Shown here: positions 1 through 10,640 of the stretch, piece by piece
How positions within the stretch are numbered: position 1 is the stretch's first letter
Layout of the letters: each line of letters begins with the position of its first letter
Assembly (NCBI RefSeq): GCF_964355755.1
Contig: NC_092674.1
Location: 27,022,001-27,082,000 of the forward strand
Origin: Antedon mediterranea
Taxonomy: Eukaryota; Echinodermata; Crinoidea; Comatulida; Antedonidae
Direction of reading: 5' to 3'
Length of the DNA: 60,000 nucleotides
Made by a program: the position numbers and the translations under genes
The notes under the pieces: generated by a model
What the model was told of the DNA's origin: nothing
What the model saw: the letters and a program-made list of their open reading frames with translations, nothing else
The model's database searches: none

Positions 1-1244
1 CATTTCGGTCGATAAAGGTGATTCCAATTCTAAAAATAAATCTGACCAATAATTACGCAATATATTGTGAAATTCATATTGTGCTGATGCTTGAACAGAC
101 TTGTCATTGTTCTATCGATTGGTTGAGTGCAAATATTGGATCATTTGTCTAAAGATGCGTTTAGTTAATAATATTTGTCTAACGTAGCGTATATTTGTCT
201 TTACAATAAAGAATAGAGGGTGAGCACAAAAGATGATCAGTGCTTTAGTCATAAAACAAAAGTGCAATAATCAATTTGTATTCCGGTATTTTAAAGTAAC
301 GCCACGCACGTACGGTGTACGGTTTTTTTCGTACGATCCTTCCACAAATAATCGGATACACTCAATGGAATGTTCTTATGTGTAAATGAAATATCTCAAC
401 TTCAAAGCCCTGTCTACACTATCGAACTTCATGTAACCAAAAAATGTGATGGGTTTATAAATCATATAGGCATGTATTGTCATATCACTGCCATATTTGG
501 GCATATCACTATCATATTTATGTACATCACACTTTTTTTGTCAAACTAGTTTTATAGTGTAGACAGAGCTTTAGAAGTAATAACTTACAATAATGAATCT
601 GAATCCTAATGCAGTTATTTTTACAAAAACTCTTCCATCGAGTGCATCCTACTCAAACGACCCGGATGTTAAGAAAATTTCGTACGGAACGATGACCATA
701 TTCTAGTTCAATTAATTGAAATTGTTTTTCCAACAAGATTTAGTATCCCAATATAATAGATAAACACCTGGTTATTAAATCATATGTTTTTCTCTAAACA
801 TCTGCCGTATAGGCCTACAAACACCTGAGTGAACTGTATGATTTAACAAAAAAAGCGAAAGATTATGCAATCTTCGGTGATCCGGTTGTTAATGTTGTTT
901 TATTTATATATTAAAAAGAAGAAAAAAACACATGTTACGAGCCCCGAATCTCTTGATTATTAATTAAGATATTTACTTGCGCGTTCATAAGTGACCAATT
1001 CATCTTTGTACATTGTATATTATGTTTTGTTGGTAAATAATAAATGAAATGAAAGGCCTAGATTGTGCGCAATTCTATGACAGCTTCTTTTCCTTATGAA
1101 AGTTGTGCCAAATAATTAAGATGATTGCTTGAACCTAAAAAAAAATGTTTTAATTTGTCCCAAAATATTATTGTAGATTAATATTGATTTCATGTTTAAA
1201 AAAATAGCAGAATTTTAAAAATATGCGCGAAACGATTTAATAAA
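1..1244. other. Upstream flank of the MICU-like gene, no gene seen
   Basis: AT-rich sequence with no convincing coding frame on either strand. It carries one copy of the dispersed foldback element (404-572, listed separately). The rest has no recognisable structure apart from short A/T runs. The proximal part before exon 1 presumably contains the promoter, but I see no clear TATA box. Confidence 0.5.
404..572. mobile_element. Foldback MITE, family A, copy 1
   Basis: The left end reads close to CTGTCTACACTATC and the right end is its inverse, GATAGTGTAGACAG with small changes. Inside are short repeats of the type CATATCACTGCCATATTTGG and a T-rich arm before TTGTCAAACTAG. The same arrangement recurs at 17040, 24161, 46536 and 59835, so this is a dispersed non-autonomous inverted-repeat element. 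It has no coding capacity. Superfamily unknown. Confidence 0.75.
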
Positions 1245-1293
1245 GCGCATGTGCAATGACCTTTCGTATTATTATCAACATCAAAATGGCAGC
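1245..1293 (+). promoter_or_regulatory. NRF-1-like and YY1-like motifs at the MICU-like start
   Basis: GCGCATGTGC at 1245-1254 differs from the NRF-1 palindrome core GCGCATGCGC by one base. Another GCGCG lies about 20 bp upstream. The start codon context CAAAATGGCAGC (1282-1293) resembles a YY1 site overlapping the initiator ATG. Both motif types are common in promoters of nuclear genes for mitochondrial proteins, which fits the exon beside them. Binding is inferred, not shown. Confidence 0.4.
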
Positions 1294-1498
1294 TCAAAGA
1301 TTTCGGAATGTTTTGAAATATTGTGGCCTAGCGTTTAATCGCTTTCATGCTTCTGAATCGGGTAAAAAGGTATCAAAAATTGCAGTATGCAGTTTTTTCA
1401 CTACAAGTGGACTGTGGTGGCTACATAAGCACGGATATATCATGACTTTAGTAGCTCCAAAGCTACCCAGTGTTGCTGCCCTTGATGTAGAACGAAAG
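1286..1498 (+). CDS. MICU-family mitochondrial calcium uptake protein, exon 1 (N-terminus)
   Basis: This exon encodes 71 residues starting MAAQRFRNVL. The first 28 or so are rich in Arg and Lys, as in a mitochondrial presequence. A hydrophobic stretch (about residues 32-46, with FFTTSGLWWL) follows, where MICU3 also has one. The exon ends LDVERK at a donor AAAG|GTAGGC in phase 0 and joins in frame to exon 2 at 43966. MICU proteins gate the mitochondrial calcium uniporter from the intermembrane space. I chose the ATG at 1286 because A at -3 and G at +4 give a strong context. An in-frame ATG at 1256 would add ten residues (MTFRIIINIK), but it lies right against the NRF-1-like motif and may precede the transcription start. 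This exon alone is not diagnostic; the assignment rests on exons 2 and 3. Confidence 0.7.
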
Positions 1499-2779
1499 GT
1501 AGGCGACTAAGACCCCTTAATCTCCGCTAGGATTTGACCCCAATCTGATGCTTGATTAGGCCTAGCCTAAAATCTTTTAAAACAACTCCGAAATGCTAAA
1601 ATTGCTTACATATACTAATAATTATTAAATGCATATGTCTATATATATATAACAGTTAACTAGGCTATCCAATTATTATTTCGGTTTAGGGCCTAATTCC
1701 TGTTTTGTGTACTTTTTAGTTTTAAATAGTATTTAATTTAGACAAAAAAGACACTTTATAGTTTGTGTTGTGACCATTGGAGGAGATGGATGGAATTTCT
1801 TTCCACCGTACCTATTATACATATTGTATTATTAAATACTATATCATCATGTGTTGCTCTCTACTAGATACTGTGTTTGATTGATGATGGCTTTAGCCAA
1901 CATGCTCAACCCCCTAGTAGCTAGTTTAGGTTTTGTTAAAAGAGTATTTATTTAAACAACATGCTTGATTTATGTGTACTGTAATGATCAACCTTCCTGA
2001 TTTAAATCTAAATAATGTTGATTCAATATATATATTATATTTCTCAAATAAAATTGAAATGAATTTCTTTGTAGGTGCTTATTTTGTGCTTGTTTGATTC
2101 TAACATACATTTAGATTTAATATCGTAAATGTTTATTTTTGGTGATTTTTTTAATATCTTCATTTATCAAATGTTATAGAGAAATAAACATTATATTATG
2201 ATCATCATTGAACATTTATCTAAATGACATCATTATATCAAACAGAGGTTTAATTGATTTAAACGTCAAACAAAGCTCTTTCCATTTTTTAGAAGCTTTG
2301 AAACTTTAAAAAAATGTTATCACAGGAATATAATTTTGACGGACGGAAACACCCCAATGTCTTCAACCTACTGTAGCTTGTCTGAAGCATAGCTTAATTG
2401 GCTTTCCACCCAACCTAATATCAACACAGCACCCATTCGTGTTTTTTCCATACCTATATAATTTGACACCATTCTACAGACTTTTCTAGATACTTGTATT
2501 CACCATATTCAGAATATAACTATGATCTTGATAAAACTTGGTGTTTTTTTTTTGGTTACCTTACAAAATGATTCACAAGAAATTAATTATTTATGCATAA
2601 TTTAGGTCAAATTCGTCAGCTGATTTTAGTATCAGTATTAATTTATAAAGTCTAAAGGGACCTGACCCCAGGTTTAAAACCAGTACAATTATTAAAAACG
2701 AAAGTAGTACCACAACCTGTTCCAACTTCAGGTAGCTAAATGTAAACGTTCATATTGTCTGTGAATTTAGATAACTGTA

Positions 2780-3470
2780 ACATTGGTTACCTCTGTTCAG
2801 GGATACCTTAGGGGACACTTTGTGGGGTCTTGATGGTGTTCCCTGAATGGAGGTTAATACTGTATTACTACTGTCAGTATGTACAATCAATTAATATAAA
2901 TAAAGAAAAGTGTATTTTAAATCCGAGTCTCGAAGGTTCCACTGAATAGAGGTTATACTGTACTGTATACAGTATTACTAACTATCAGGATATACAGTAT
3001 ACAATCAATTAATATAAATAAAGTGTATTATAAATCAGATTCTTTGAGCAGTATAATACAGAGTAAATATTTAGACTTGGAAGTAATATTAAATTCTGCC
3101 CTTGATATTTCTTGATGGTGTCCCCCTAATGGGGGTTGCTGTACGCTGTTCAGTGTACATTAAAAAAACAATATACAGAATAGAGAAGTTTTAAGTACCG
3201 TATTATAAATTGGTTCATAAATTGAGATGAAGATTCAATATTTAGAGTTAATTTAATATTTATTTCAGTTTTAAGGAGACTCTTTTTTGGGTCGCTATAG
3301 TGGTTCTACACCTGTACTGTAAAAAAAGAAAAATTGTTATAAATCGAATTCATAAATTAAGTTATTGAATAGGGATTCTAAAACTGTACAGTTCACGCCT
3401 GTCCAATATACGTACAATCAATAAAGAAATAATAAAATCAGATTCTATAAAGATATTGATATTTTTTGGT
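2780..3470. repeat. Degenerate tandem repeat, units about 110-160 bp
   Basis: A block containing ACAATCAATTAATATAAATA, then a segment like TATTATAAATCAGATTC, then GAGGTTATACTGTACTGTA recurs around 2881, 3000, 3160, 3320 and 3405 with growing divergence. The phrase 'CCnnTGAATGGAGGTTA' also recurs. A similar TTAATAGAGGTGTCC phrase is found near 5095 and 36125. This looks like an old satellite-like or transposon-derived array. Confidence 0.5.
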
Positions 3471-4208
3471 ATTCATACTTGTTCATGTCCTTGTTCAATT
3501 CATTTATTTATTCAACTTTTTACTAAAATGCATACAGAAAAGACAAAACACATATTAGTGAAAGATAGGACCAACACCTGTAAAACGATCCAGTCCCAAT
3601 TGCTCAATGAAAACGTATAAATAAAATTATAATAAATATATATAATGGCCTTTATATAGCATATATAGAAATTAGTGATCTTAAGCTGGCTTATATTTAC
3701 AGTCAATCCATTCTAACAACATTCTAAAAAGTTTTGACACAAGCTCCATTAAATCTATGATGTCTCAGATTTTAAATCTACTATTAGCTTCAGGTATTAA
3801 TATGATTACAAAGTAGTTTTTCCTGTCAGCTTTTCTATGATAAGAAATGTACTGTACATACCTATTGGACACATCCTATTAATCACAGGATGTATACAAC
3901 GTTATTAGGTATTACCAGAATGAGCTTTCTAAAGTTTGGAGAAAAATATTTAGCTGTTAATAATTTAATCAATTTATTTACAAATAATTTTGTACTCAGA
4001 TGTACAAAGTATAAAAGTTGATTATACTGACTGTAGAAAGTGTACAATGATATCATAAAATCATCTATAGTACAGTGTCATAATTTAGAACAAACTGTAC
4101 TGTAAACTATATTTTTCTTAACTGTATTTTTTTTTTAGTGTATTAATTTAGCATTTATACTACTAGTACTGTAATATCTTCATTTTGTTAGTTTTGGGAG
4201 ATTGGATG

Positions 4209-4431
4209 AAAAATCGAGAGGTCCCACCCAGAGAAATTGAGAGGCTCCCACCCAGAGAAATCGAGAGGCTCCCACCCAAAGAAATCGGGAAGGTCCCACC
4301 CAGAAAAATCAGGAGGCTCCCACAGAAATCAGTCGAGTCCCACCCAGAAAAATCGGGAGGGTCCCACAGAAATCAAGAGGGTCCCACGGATATTGGGAGA
4401 CTCCTATATAGAAATCGGGAGGGCTGGAACG
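4209..4431. repeat. 24-bp minisatellite, GAGAGGCTCCCACCCAGAGA type
   Basis: About nine imperfect copies of a 24-bp unit (GAGAGGCTCCCACCCAGAGA plus AATC) run head to tail. Later copies are shortened (CCCACAGAAATC). Because the period is a multiple of three, two overlapping frames stay open for about 85 codons (repeats of PPREIERL and SHPEKSGG). Those frames are consequences of the repeat and not evidence for protein. Confidence 0.85.
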
Positions 4432-5297
4432 TCTGATGTTTCTCTTTATACAGTCATTTTATATTCATGGTACAGTAGCTTGTGTTTCAATGTTACTACT
4501 CTGACCTAGCTCCTTCTTTAACTAGTTTAATAGTATGTCAAGAAACTTCCTGTAGAAACTTCAATTTTGTTGATTCCGCGTTTGGATCAAATTATCATTA
4601 ATTTGCAACACCCCGAGTGAGACACGCAATTCATGCAAAAGGCCTACTGTACACGTCATTATCGCTTCTCCAGAATCTCTCTTGATAATCTTAAATACTT
4701 CATTCTTTAACCAAATTTGAAAGTGCGTTCTTTGTTTGAGATGACTGGCTAAGAGCTACTTCCACTGATAACGGTAGTACTGTACAGTAGTTAAAAAAAC
4801 TAGTTTTAAAAACTAAAATATGCTGTACAATGCATTAACAAAAACAATAGCCTCCAAATTATGATTTCAAATGTATCAACTTTTCCTAATCAACTACTAA
4901 ACAAAATTTGAGCAGTAATTGGTTAGTAAAATTATAGTAAAACGCCAGTATAAAGAGGAAACCATAAGGACCCAAAAAAATGTACCTTATACAGTATTAC
5001 TGTATGCATGTCCCCTGCATACTGTACGGATTGGCTGTAGTGTTAAAACATATATTTCCTACTATTGATTTCACAGGCTGATTAAAAATGTCTCCTTAAT
5101 AGAGGTGTCCCCAGAACTGGGGTGTTCCAAAGGATCTACTAACTGCATATTAAAATATAAAAATAAGAATTTTTTTCTATTCAATATATCAAGTTTTATA
5201 TATTGATGTATTAATTAAATTAAATTTATATTTGAAATACTGTACTCTGATTTCTTAACAGTAATCACTCTTGTAAATATTAAACAAATACAAAATA

Positions 5298-7135
5298 GGG
5301 GAGGATGGGGTAACTGGTCCAATTAGTGACTTATCATAAAATAATTACAGCCAGTGGTAGTAAAACTTAATATAAATACCATGATTAGATGGTCTATATA
5401 CTTGGTTACTTATATCCAAAAGTTATTTTGGATTAATTATTTGGAATTAATTAATTTGAATTAATTTGTGACGACTGCTCTGCTGGACCACTTGCCCCGT
5501 CAGTGGGGTAACTGGACCAACATATAAAATACATAAAAAAACAATTTTTGATGACATCATATTGTCTTTTATTTATCATAACATATTTACAAAAGCAAAT
5601 CATGAACTGTAAATGACTTTTAATAAAATAATTACATATTTAAACTTCAATTTTTCATTTTTAAACATAGCTTTATCATACGCAAAGGTTTTTCACAGTA
5701 TTATTCATAGGGTTTTGACAATTGCAAGTTCATTCGATATTATCATCATCATACCCATATTCATTTATAAAGTTTGTGCAAATAAATTTATAAATCTGTC
5801 CTCTCCATGAAGTACATTCATCATGGTACCATGCACTACATGAGCGACATGATGTCCACGATTCATCGTCAAAATATGGCATGTTGCATTTTGCGCAAGT
5901 TTAGTGTCATCATCATCGCTATATTCACTCGCTGGCAATACAGGTCTGTTTGTCTGGTACACCATAGCGCTTTGCTGCTTCACAACTCAGTTCCCCATTC
6001 TTTGCTGTCTCCACTGCATTCACATTTTGACTCCATGTCCCATTTATTTTGGGCGCCCCATTTTGTGGGCTTGTATGTTCTAACCATACTGAAATATGTA
6101 TAGAAATTGTTTTAAATAATTAAAATTAATACATAAAACAAACAAAAAGATCATAATTAAATAATAATAATAATTCATAATTGCATATGACACCATAACT
6201 AATTGTTTTAGAGTGTTTTAATGTAAAGTTAAAGCCAAAAAATGGTTGGACCACTTACCCCAATACCCACTGGACCACTTACCCCAATAATTTTAACATG
6301 ATTAAAATATGACATTACAAATTCACTTTTTGGTAAAAACAATAAAAATGTATTTTCTATAGATGACTAACATACATATTTTAGTAGTTATTCATAATTA
6401 AACCTATTTATCTAATTAGATGGCAAGAATGACCGTTTTTACAGTTTAGCCTATTGTTTTTAATAGGCTGGCAGCCATATTGAAATTCACACTTTAGGGG
6501 TACATTAAACAGGGTACAAATCAAGCCTAAAATATGGAATTTTTAATACTAATTAAAGCAACAAGATCCACTCACATTAATTCTAACTAATTTATATTTT
6601 CTATTTATATAAAAATGTTAACAATAGAACAACAAATTAGGCCATTTAAGCAATATTAATAATGCCTATTGCACATAGATGCTGTTTTTGTACTGCCAGT
6701 TTTAAAAAATGAGGTCGTAAAAAAAATGATTCTGAACTATTTGGTCCAGCCACTTAATTAAACAAAGCGCCATTGATACAGGCACAACGCACACTGTCCG
6801 CTTTCTTTTTTTTCAAGCTACAAAATGTACTAGGCCTAGAATGATTTTTTAATCTTTAAAGTAGTTAAAAATCACTTTAAACTTACCTTCTTGAAACAAT
6901 CCTTCTAAGAGTGTATTTTTCAATAGATAACTGATAGACGAAAGTTGGAAAATTGCGATTTTGATAGGTAAACTAATGAGACAGCGTGCTAATTCTTGTA
7001 TAAAACAATAGAGAAGTAATTTATGTCAAAGTTCATAATAAAAAATATGGTCTATAGAGGGTAGTACAGCAGTAATTGAAGAAAAACTTAGCAATTGGAC
7101 CAGTTACCCCATGGACCACTTACCCCATCCTCCCC
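5298..7135 (-). mobile_element. Non-autonomous pogo-like (CENP-B-type) DNA transposon
   Basis: The left end reads GGGGAGGATGGGGTAACTGG and the right end is its inverse, ending CCCCATCCTCCCC. TA lies on both sides (5296-5297 and 7136-7137), as expected for a Tc1/mariner/pogo target duplication. The motif GGGGTAASTGGWCC occurs in both orientations near both ends and internally (about 5307, 5484, 5502, 6247, 6270, 7095, 7113), suggesting subterminal transposase sites. Minus-strand relics of a pogo-type transposase lie at 5730-6087. At 1838 bp with no DDE core, it cannot move on its own. Confidence 0.75.
5730..6087 (-). pseudogene. Broken pogo-like transposase: HTH head joined to zinc-finger tail
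   Basis: Read on the minus strand, an ATG at 6087 opens MVRTYKP. One frame over lies a helix-turn-helix of the psq type, with NGELSCEAAKRYGVP (about 5943-6048), the usual N-terminal DNA-binding domain of pogo/Tigger/CENP-B transposases. Almost at once come an acidic stretch (EYSDDDDTK) and a cysteine-rich finger, CAKC then SCRSCSAWYHDEC (about 5760-5897), typical of the C-terminal tail in many such transposases. The DDE catalytic domain between them is missing, and stops and frameshifts separate the pieces. It is best read as an internal-deletion derivative. No function as a protein is expected. Confidence 0.7.
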
Positions 7136-8935
7136 TACTGCTTGTATAAATATCTCAATGTTTTAGTATGGTAATTACTTTAAATTAAAATCTGCTTATT
7201 ATTTTTCAAAAAATAATTTTCGAATTTTCATTGACAACAGGAAATATATGGAAATCAAGGGTGCATCAAAATTCAGTATATGTTTCACATAAGCCAAACA
7301 TAATTATTTTTTTATCTGAAATTTAAATAAACATAATATATACTTCAACAACAGTGGTTAAAATAAATTATAGTTTGTAAAGCAAGTCAAGGGAACGTCA
7401 ATAGATAAGAAATAAGAATATCCGTTATGGTTTGAGTGAAGTGGTGACAGTTGGGCAAAATATTTTAAACAGATAAATAAAACAGGTCTTTAGAATTTAT
7501 TGAAGATTAAAATTATTTAAATTTTTACCACTATCAGCATTACAATTACATGTCAGCCATAACTTGATTTTAAAATAATACTTTTTTAAAAAGTCAGTCC
7601 AGATCTACAGTAACAGTAGGATTTTTAAATAGGACGACATGTGCCTAAAATTGTTGAAACTAGGTGCTGAATTTACTCCTATTGGGGATGAAGGGGTAGT
7701 CTGGCTGCTACCAACCCTTTCCCTAACTGGGCCTAAAAAAATATATTTTAGTAGTGTGTAGACCAGTCATTGCAGTATAATAACTGAATATTTCTTTATG
7801 TAAAATTTAAAAGATTGCATCCAAATGATCAGTTTTGGCAGTTTTTTGTCCAAAGGAGCAAAACCTTAATAATATACTGCAGTAAATGAGCTCACCTTCT
7901 CATACCAGTTTATTTTGTGTTCTATTTTACCTAATTGCTTTTCCTTTAGTCTGTCTATGGCATGGACTCTGGTGGTTGTGTCACCCAGCCTAAATGTACA
8001 GCTGTACATAGGCATTCCTTCACTTGCACATCCAAGGGAATGTTTTAAAATAGACAAATGTTTAAACGTGTTCATATCATATAATAACATCTGTTATCTG
8101 ATCGTTATAATAATCTGTTTTAGTTTGAGTAAATGCCAGATGAGAGCTATATATTTGAACTCCAACATGCTTATACAACATACTACACATGTGTTCATCG
8201 CTCTATGTGTGTTTTTAAATTTCAAAACTCGGGAGACATTTTTTATGATTGATTGGTACATGTACGCTATTTCTGGCTCCATATTAATTTTAATCTAAAT
8301 TATTATTTTAATTTTTCAGTTGATTGATATTGAGGTGCAAGATTGTAGTGTGTTTAGATGTACAAATTACAATCTGCAGTATTGTATGAAATGAATTTTG
8401 TATTGAGGGTGGGGAAGGTAATGTTCACACCACCACTAACATTACTGTACATTGTAGTGTGTCATACAAGGTAGCATTATTGTTGATTTTGTTTCTATGT
8501 GCATGATAAGTTTACTGGTTGAATGCAATTTATTATTATTATTTACTAAATCATTAAATCATTTTTAATAATATATCAACTGTTAAAAGCGGAAAAAATA
8601 ATATTTTATAACAATCTAACAACAGGACACTGAGCTTGACTTGCCAAGATATTATATCTGGCTGTGAAAAATATCAACATTGCTATACTATGTACATGTT
8701 CTCTGCAGCCACAGTGCCTGTGGCGTGGAACTGATTGTGTTGCAGCCGTAGATAAACCCCTTGATCTTCAGAGCTCAGCATCCTGTTTTTAGATTTCCTT
8801 GGTATAATCCCAACCTCTCTTTTTTGTTTTGCGAAATTACGTACCCAGGCCAGCTTGGACTATACTTTAGTCATATTGTGATACCTTGATCATGGGCGTG
8901 CACTGTCTCACCTAGTTTTTAAACAGTAGTGAGGA

Positions 8936-8949
8936 TGACCTTTTGACCT
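8936..8949 (-). promoter_or_regulatory. DR2-type nuclear receptor half-site pair (candidate)
   Basis: TGACCTTTTGACCT is two perfect TGACCT (AGGTCA) half-sites separated by two bases, the DR2 arrangement known for RXR/RAR-type receptors. It lies in intron 1. A chance match is possible in 60 kb, and nothing else supports it. Confidence 0.25.
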
Positions 8950-10589
8950 GAAAGCCTTCCTGCAACCCTTACTGTAATAGGTTGTAAGTGTGTTACAAAA
9001 AAGACTGTCCATTTGCAGATCTGTTGTATGTTACAACTATTTATTGGACTTCCTCTGTACCTTGCACAGACTCGACCTCCTTCTATTCTAGGAATGAGGG
9101 AAAAGTGGTGGGGGTAGTTACAAAAGTATAAAGTATGAAGAAAACTAGGAGGAAACGGGAGGTAGACCAAAATATAATGTATAGTATGTTTTCATGCTTT
9201 TATAGATAATGTTATGTCTATCTATGTTGAAGAGTCTACTGTATGTTAAAATCAACCTTTGCATTTACCATGCATGATTTTTAGGTCATACAGTATGCAT
9301 GAATGGTTTTCAAAGCACTGATTTCATGCATGATTGATTTTGTGACATGGATGTTTGTTATGTCATGTCAATCTTTGGTGACATTTTGCAAGCATGTTAT
9401 TTTTGTCTGACAGTTATGTTTGAACTTAGTATAAAACGCTCATTCTAAGAATATTATACAGACGAGCAGGAAAATAGTATCATCTCCCTTTTGACAAATA
9501 TCCTTTACGGGTGACCTTTCATTAAGTCTAGGGTCATCTAAACTTTACCAGCAGTCCCATAGGACTAGGGTTGATGTGAGTAGAAGTCTGATGAATAAGG
9601 TGCTTGAGATGGCCTACTTGATATGTCTAAATAAAAAGTCCATTTCTTGTCTTCTCATGGTTTTATTCCAAAGTTTACAATCATATACTTTAAAATAAAA
9701 GTACCGGTAGTTTAAGCAACAGTCAGATCTGCCTCTTCTGTGATTGGTCAATGCATTACCTTTACATCTTTTTGTTGCGTCTTAGTGGGAACCGAACTTT
9801 AATATCTAATAGCACCAACCTGAAATGTGTTACTCTATCTCCTAAAAATCAAATGTATTCTTCCCTGTATGTACTTCCCTATAGCCATTTGTTAGGACAG
9901 AATTTTTTCCAAAAAAATGATTTTTTTTAAACCAATTTCACTATCAGGTTACAGAGAGGTCATCATGAATTCACTAATTAAATGATGCATGCTAAAATAA
10001 AACTGATATTTAGCTGTAAGTATCCCACAATGCAAAGTCTATGTTCATATTACGAGAGCGCTATGGTTATGTAACTTGATAATTGCATTTGCAAGTGTTT
10101 TAAGTCGTTTTTAGATTTCATTTTCAAAGTGCATAACATTGAACTCAGAATTAGTAAATCCAATGCTGATTTGATTATCCAGTTTCAAGTAGTCTTTTCC
10201 TTGGCTGTCAGAGAATTTTTATTTTACAGTACCAAAAAAAAATATTATTACAATTTTTGAATATTTGAATGATAGGTTAAGTACAGTGTTTAAAAATGGA
10301 GTAATAATAGTGGTTTGAGCATTATTTATTTGTTTTATAAAAGAGCTAAAAATATTCTTTTTTGACCAGACAATCCAACAAAAAAAATGTCTAGGATTTA
10401 AAGTAAGCTTTCCTGAGATTATCTAAATCGAAACGTTAATATTTAACAATTTACATATTTTTGTTCAATATCTTTGTAAAATTATGTAAACTTATAAATC
10501 GGAACAGTGAAATTCAGCAAATATTAAAGTAAATATTATAAATCCTAGGTTTTAAAGTTACAGGTAATAAAAAACGAGAAAAGATTTAT

Positions 10590-10640
10590 ATTTTTGTACA
10601 GCGCTTTGGTCACTGGGAAAAGTGCTATAAGTAACCATAA
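10590..10640. repeat. Possible LINE/SINE 3' tail relic
   Basis: TACAGCGCTTTGGTCACTGG followed by GAAAAGTGCTATAAG resembles the tail found at the 3' end of many invertebrate and fish SINEs and L2/CR1-like LINEs (AGCGCTTTG...AAAAGCGCTATA). I see no body of the element upstream. The assignment rests on motif memory only. Confidence 0.35.

Noticed and set aside
4185-4509. Repeat-protein frames of 83 and 90 codons
   Set aside because: Two different frames of the same 24-bp array are open at once, so they are a repeat by-product.
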